Shown here piece by piece: positions 39,157-42,153 of a DNA stretch of 42,153 nucleotides. A model generated the notes under the pieces. The model was not told the DNA's origin. It was given only the letters and a program-made list of their open reading frames with translations, and did not search any database. Source of the stretch: Methylococcales bacterium (GTDB lineage Bacteria > Pseudomonadota > Gammaproteobacteria > Methylococcales > Methylomonadaceae); assembly GCA_028713055.1 (NCBI GenBank), contig JAQTOX010000008.1, positions 1 through 42,153 of the forward strand. The letters run 5' to 3'. The position numbers and the translations under genes were made by a program. Every line of letters begins with the position of its first letter. Within the stretch, counting starts at the first letter, position 1.

Positions 39157-40174
39157 TTGCAAAAACCGTTCGACCTTTTTCACTGCTGCATTCAATCAGG
39201 CCTTGATGTTGCGAAATCAAGGCTTGTGAAATCGACAATCCCAAACCGGTTCCTTCGGCACGTCCCGTAACCATAGGATAAAAAATTTTGTTTATCATGT
39301 CGGGCATAATGCCAATGCCATCGTCGATAATTTCACAACGCAACGCCAGTTTATAACGCTGGCGTTCTATCGTTGCATGACGGCAAATGCGAGTTTTCAA
39401 TATAACATTCCCATTTTCAGGAATCGCTTGCACTGCATTTCGAACAATGTTCAAAATTGCCTGAATTAACTGATTTTTATCACCAAGCAAATCGGGAATA
39501 CTCGGATCATAATCGCAATGAATCTTTATATTCTCTCCCACTTCTGTTTGTACCAACCAGCGCACTCGTTCCAACACTTCGTGAATGTTAAGCAATTTTT
39601 TATTCGGCAATTCATTCGAGCCAAGCATTCGATTAACTAAACCTTGCAACCTATCGGCTTCGGCAATAATCACTCGCGTGTATTCTCTGAGTTCCGCATT
39701 CGGCAGTTCTAAATCTAACAATTGCGCCGCGCCACGTAACCCCCCCAACGGATTTTTAATTTCATGTGCTAACCCTTGAACCATTAAACGGGCGGTATTT
39801 TGTTGGGCATGTGATTGTTCTTCTTGCGAAATTCGCAGACGATTATCAATCGGCAACAATTCCACCAGAATTTCGCTCACACTGATGTCTGAGCCTAACG
39901 GTGTAACGCTGAAATTCACAAAAATACTGTGATTTGCACGATTTAACGCCAGTGCGTAATCAATTAGCGGTTCAGCAGTGTCACGGCAATGTTTCAAATT
40001 ATTTAAAAACGCCGCATCGGATGATTTAAACAATTGTTTTGCAGAAATCCCCAATAACTGCCGTTCGCTGTCAGCCAACAAAATTTCTGCTGCCGTGTTC
40101 AAATATCGTAAACACAGCGTCGAATCAAACAATAGAACCGCCGTATTTAAATTATCGAGCAGATGTTTGTACAT
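39131..40174 (-). CDS. glnL: NtrB (GlnL)-type nitrogen-regulation histidine kinase
   Basis: This 347-residue cytoplasmic kinase has an N-terminal PAS domain (LLFDSTLCLRYLNTAAEILL), the H-box LAHEIKNPLGGLRGAAQLL with phospho-acceptor His137, an N-box (LNIVRNAVQAIPENG), and G-boxes (DDGIGI, GTGLGLSIS). The pattern and length match NtrB, which phosphorylates NtrC when nitrogen is short. The expected ntrC does not follow: the gene ends inside the convergent srmB. Its start abuts the gltX stop (no gap), which suggests cotranscription with gltX, a glutamate-using gene. It could be a paralogue rather than the main NtrB. Confidence 0.85.
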   Translation of the reverse strand: MYKHLLDNLNTAVLLFDSTLCLRYLNTAAEILLADSERQLLGISAKQLFKSSDAAFLNNLKHCRDTAEPLIDYALALNRANHSIFVNFSVTPLGSDISVSEILVELLPIDNRLRISQEEQSHAQQNTARLMVQGLAHEIKNPLGGLRGAAQLLDLELPNAELREYTRVIIAEADRLQGLVNRMLGSNELPNKKLLNIHEVLERVRWLVQTEVGENIKIHCDYDPSIPDLLGDKNQLIQAILNIVRNAVQAIPENGNVILKTRICRHATIERQRYKLALRCEIIDDGIGIMPDMINKIFYPMVTGRAEGTGLGLSISQALISQHQGLIECSSEKGRTVFAIILPLLLE

Positions 40175-41575
40175 TTATGCGGTTTGAATGTACAAAATAG
40201 CGCGTTGTAAGCGAGCTAAGGTTTTTTCTCTGCCCAACAACGACAAAGTAATATCAATCGATGGCGAAATACCTGAACCACAAATAGCAACACGTAACGG
40301 TTGAGCGACTTTTCCTAAACCTAATTCTAACGTTTCAGCCACATTTTTAACTACGTCATGTAAAGCTTCAGCTTCCCACGTTGGTACTTTTGAAAAAGCA
40401 GTTTTTAATGTTGCCAATACGTTATCGCTATTTTCAGCAAAGGCTTTTTTTGCCGCCTTTTCGTCGTAACTTTCAAATTCGCGGTAAAAATAAATACTTG
40501 CGTTTGCCATTTCAACAAGCGTTTTACAGCGTTCACGCTGGGCTTGAACGAGGTCGATTAAATCAACTTCTTCACGTTTCGCGTCAATACCCAATTGCGC
40601 TAAATGCCAAACTAAATGTGGCACGATTTCTTTTGGTTCACTGTGCATCAAATAATGGTGATTGAGCCACAATAATTTTTCCATGTTGAACGTCGAAGCC
40701 GCGCCATTCACATCAGCTAAATCGAAAAATTCAATCATTTCGTCAATTGAAAAAATCTCTTGATCACCGTGTGACCAACCCAAACGCACCAAATAATTCA
40801 ATAATGCTTGTGGCAAATAACCTTCGTCACGAAATTGCATTACACCAACCGCGCCGTGACGCTTTGATAATCGTGCGCCGTCCGCACCTAAAATCATCGG
40901 CAAATGCGCGTATTCTGGTAATGGAACATTCAATGCCTTGAGAATGTTAATTTGACGTGGCGTATTATTGATATGATCATCGCCACGAATAACGTGTGTA
41001 ATTTTCATGTCCATATCATCAACCACAACCGTTAGATTATATGTTGGAGAACCGTCTGTGCGAGCAATGACTAAGTCATCAAGTTCTTTATTTTCAACAG
41101 TAATATCACCTTTGACTAAATCATGAATCGTGATTGCACCATCAACAGGCGTTTTAAAACGTACAACGGTTTTATCACTTTGCTGTTTATTCGCGTCGCG
41201 ACACTTGCCGTTATAACGTGGCTTTTCTTTTGCCTCCATTTGTTGTTCGCGCAAAATATCTAGTTCTTCTTTGCTGCAATCACAATAATAAGCGTGACCC
41301 GTTTCAAGTAATTGCCCGATAACTTCTTTGTAACGTGGGAAATTATGCGTTTGAAAAGTAGGTTCGGTATCGTAATTCAAACCGAGCCATTCCATACCGT
41401 CAAAAATCGCTTGCACAGATTCTTGAGTAGAGCGTTCTAAATCGGTATCTTCAATACGCAAAATAAATGTGCCGCCGTGTTTACGTGCATAAAGCCATGA
41501 AAATAAAGCTGTGCGTGCGCCTCCAACGTGTAAATAACCGGTTGGACTAGGTGCAAATCGTGTAATAACTGTCAT
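40175..41575 (-). CDS. gltX: Glutamyl-tRNA synthetase
   Basis: This 466-residue class I synthetase has the HIGH-type motif PSPTGYLHVGGART and the KMSKS-type motif ARLSKRHGAVGV. A zinc-binding loop has YYCDCSKEEL followed by a later Cys in NGKCRD. Length is typical of full GltX. It charges tRNA-Glu. The start at 41575 gives the normal N-terminus MTVITRFAPSPTG. ribD ends 31 bases upstream and ntrB begins immediately after the stop, so a ribD-gltX-ntrB transcript is possible. Confidence 0.96.
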   Translation of the reverse strand: MTVITRFAPSPTGYLHVGGARTALFSWLYARKHGGTFILRIEDTDLERSTQESVQAIFDGMEWLGLNYDTEPTFQTHNFPRYKEVIGQLLETGHAYYCDCSKEELDILREQQMEAKEKPRYNGKCRDANKQQSDKTVVRFKTPVDGAITIHDLVKGDITVENKELDDLVIARTDGSPTYNLTVVVDDMDMKITHVIRGDDHINNTPRQINILKALNVPLPEYAHLPMILGADGARLSKRHGAVGVMQFRDEGYLPQALLNYLVRLGWSHGDQEIFSIDEMIEFFDLADVNGAASTFNMEKLLWLNHHYLMHSEPKEIVPHLVWHLAQLGIDAKREEVDLIDLVQAQRERCKTLVEMANASIYFYREFESYDEKAAKKAFAENSDNVLATLKTAFSKVPTWEAEALHDVVKNVAETLELGLGKVAQPLRVAICGSGISPSIDITLSLLGREKTLARLQRAILYIQTA

Positions 41576-41606
41576 TGTACAAAACTCAAAAAATAAAAAA
41601 GAAAAA

Positions 41607-42153
41607 TTAAGAAGTCAGCGTTAATCGTAAATCGCGTCCAACGTGTCGTACGTCGCGCCATTGCAGTATTTTTTTGTCATTCATGGATCGCAATTCTGGT
41701 AGTGCGAATGTGCCACGTCCTTTATCGCCTAACACACATGAAGCCATATAAATTAACCATTCATCGACTAAATTTGCTTCGAGTAACGCACCATTGAGGG
41801 TTGCACCCGCTTCGACAAACACATTGTTAATTTCTTGCGCGGCTAAAAAATTCATCACGGCGAGTAAATCTAACCGTCCATTTAATTCGGGCAAGATGTA
41901 GATCTCAAACCCTGCTTGTTTCAAAGTGGCATGTTTTCGTTCGTTGGTCGAACAGGTCAAAATTAAAATGCGTCCCGTTGTTTTTGCTAGTTGTGCGTTT
42001 GGCGGCATTTGTAATTGTGAATCTAAAATTACCCGAATAGGTTGCACAATCGGAAAATCAATACGTGCATTCAAGGATGGATTATCAGCCAAAACGGTAC
42101 CAATTCCGGTGAGAATTGCCGAACTTTCTGCTCGGAAAAGATGCACGTCCGCG
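41607..42153 (-). CDS. ribD: RibD, C-terminal reductase part (gene runs off the window)
   Basis: The minus strand carries the C-terminal reductase half of RibD: RAESSAILTGIGTVLADNPS and LNAR, then PIRVILDSQLQMP, NNVFVEAGATLNGALLEANL and VDEWLIYMAS. RibD deaminates and then reduces the pyrimidine intermediate of riboflavin synthesis. The frame stays open to the edge of the window (ALA-ASP-VAL precede), so the deaminase domain lies beyond base 42153. The first in-frame GTG (42146) is an internal codon, not the start. Confidence 0.92.
   Translation of the reverse strand, partial: ADVHLFRAESSAILTGIGTVLADNPSLNARIDFPIVQPIRVILDSQLQMPPNAQLAKTTGRILILTCSTNERKHATLKQAGFEIYILPELNGRLDLLAVMNFLAAQEINNVFVEAGATLNGALLEANLVDEWLIYMASCVLGDKGRGTFALPELRSMNDKKILQWRDVRHVGRDLRLTLTS

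Noticed and set aside
1-42153. CRISPR array, tRNA or rRNA genes, prophage or complete insertion sequence
   Set aside because: None seen by reading both strands: no regularly spaced repeats beyond the three 15-mers, no transposase or integrase, and no recognisable tRNA cloverleaf.

Overview
The window comes from a gammaproteobacterial (type I) methanotroph of the Methylococcales. The main evidence is a complete pmoCAB operon for particulate methane monooxygenase, whose PmoA and PmoB read like type I sequences and whose PmoB copper histidines fall at 33, 137 and 139, as in Methylococcus. The ruvC-ruvA-ruvB-ybgC-tolQ order, YebC, SrmB, YgfZ and NtrB are also gammaproteobacterial. The DNA is AT-rich throughout. 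Species cannot be fixed from the sequence alone.

Layout. Bases 1-8616 (minus strand) are tightly packed housekeeping genes: folA, ygfZ, heme A synthase, a YdjM-like membrane protein, an L,D-transpeptidase, a phosphoserine phosphatase with an odd N-terminus, yebC, ruvC, ruvA, ruvB, ybgC and the start of tolQ. Bases 8672-10650 hold an asparaginase, a 62-residue orphan protein, a structured non-coding stretch ending in a strong terminator, and a small exported helical protein.

Bases 10824-23212 are an accessory region that looks devoted to metal, probably copper, handling. It contains a HupE-like permease, a TonB-ExbB-ExbD set, a second and different HupE/UreJ-type permease with an EF-hand-like loop, and a TonB-dependent receptor. 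Beyond these come an exported DJ-1/PfpI protein, an EexN-like small protein, a SUMF1 protein without catalytic cysteines, a BNR-repeat lipoprotein with CSCC and GCPH motifs, a TlpA thioredoxin, CopC, a doubly anchored lipoprotein, and a decayed third HupE/UreJ copy carrying an insertion of foreign sequence.

Bases 23283-28751 (minus strand) are a membrane-anchored multicopper oxidase and cupredoxin pair, then pmoC-pmoA-pmoB with its own sigma70-like promoter, leader and intergenic hairpins, and a strong terminator. A 15-bp element just before pmoC also occurs as three tandem copies upstream of the EexN-like gene, which hints at a shared regulator.

Bases 28949-31129 are a probable nitric-oxide or oxygen response unit: a cysteine-rich HTH regulator divergent from a truncated hemoglobin and its ferredoxin-type reductase. 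Bases 31156-42153 return to general functions: an EAL-HDOD protein, a beta-carbonic anhydrase, an EamA transporter, an XRE-NBR1 protein, ftsK, srmB, an orphan ntrB, gltX and the end of ribD.

Working model (inference): the receptor, powered by the neighbouring TonB-ExbBD, brings a metal across the outer membrane. Permeases and CopC handle it in the periplasm and inner membrane, and the anchored cupredoxin and oxidase and methane monooxygenase use it.
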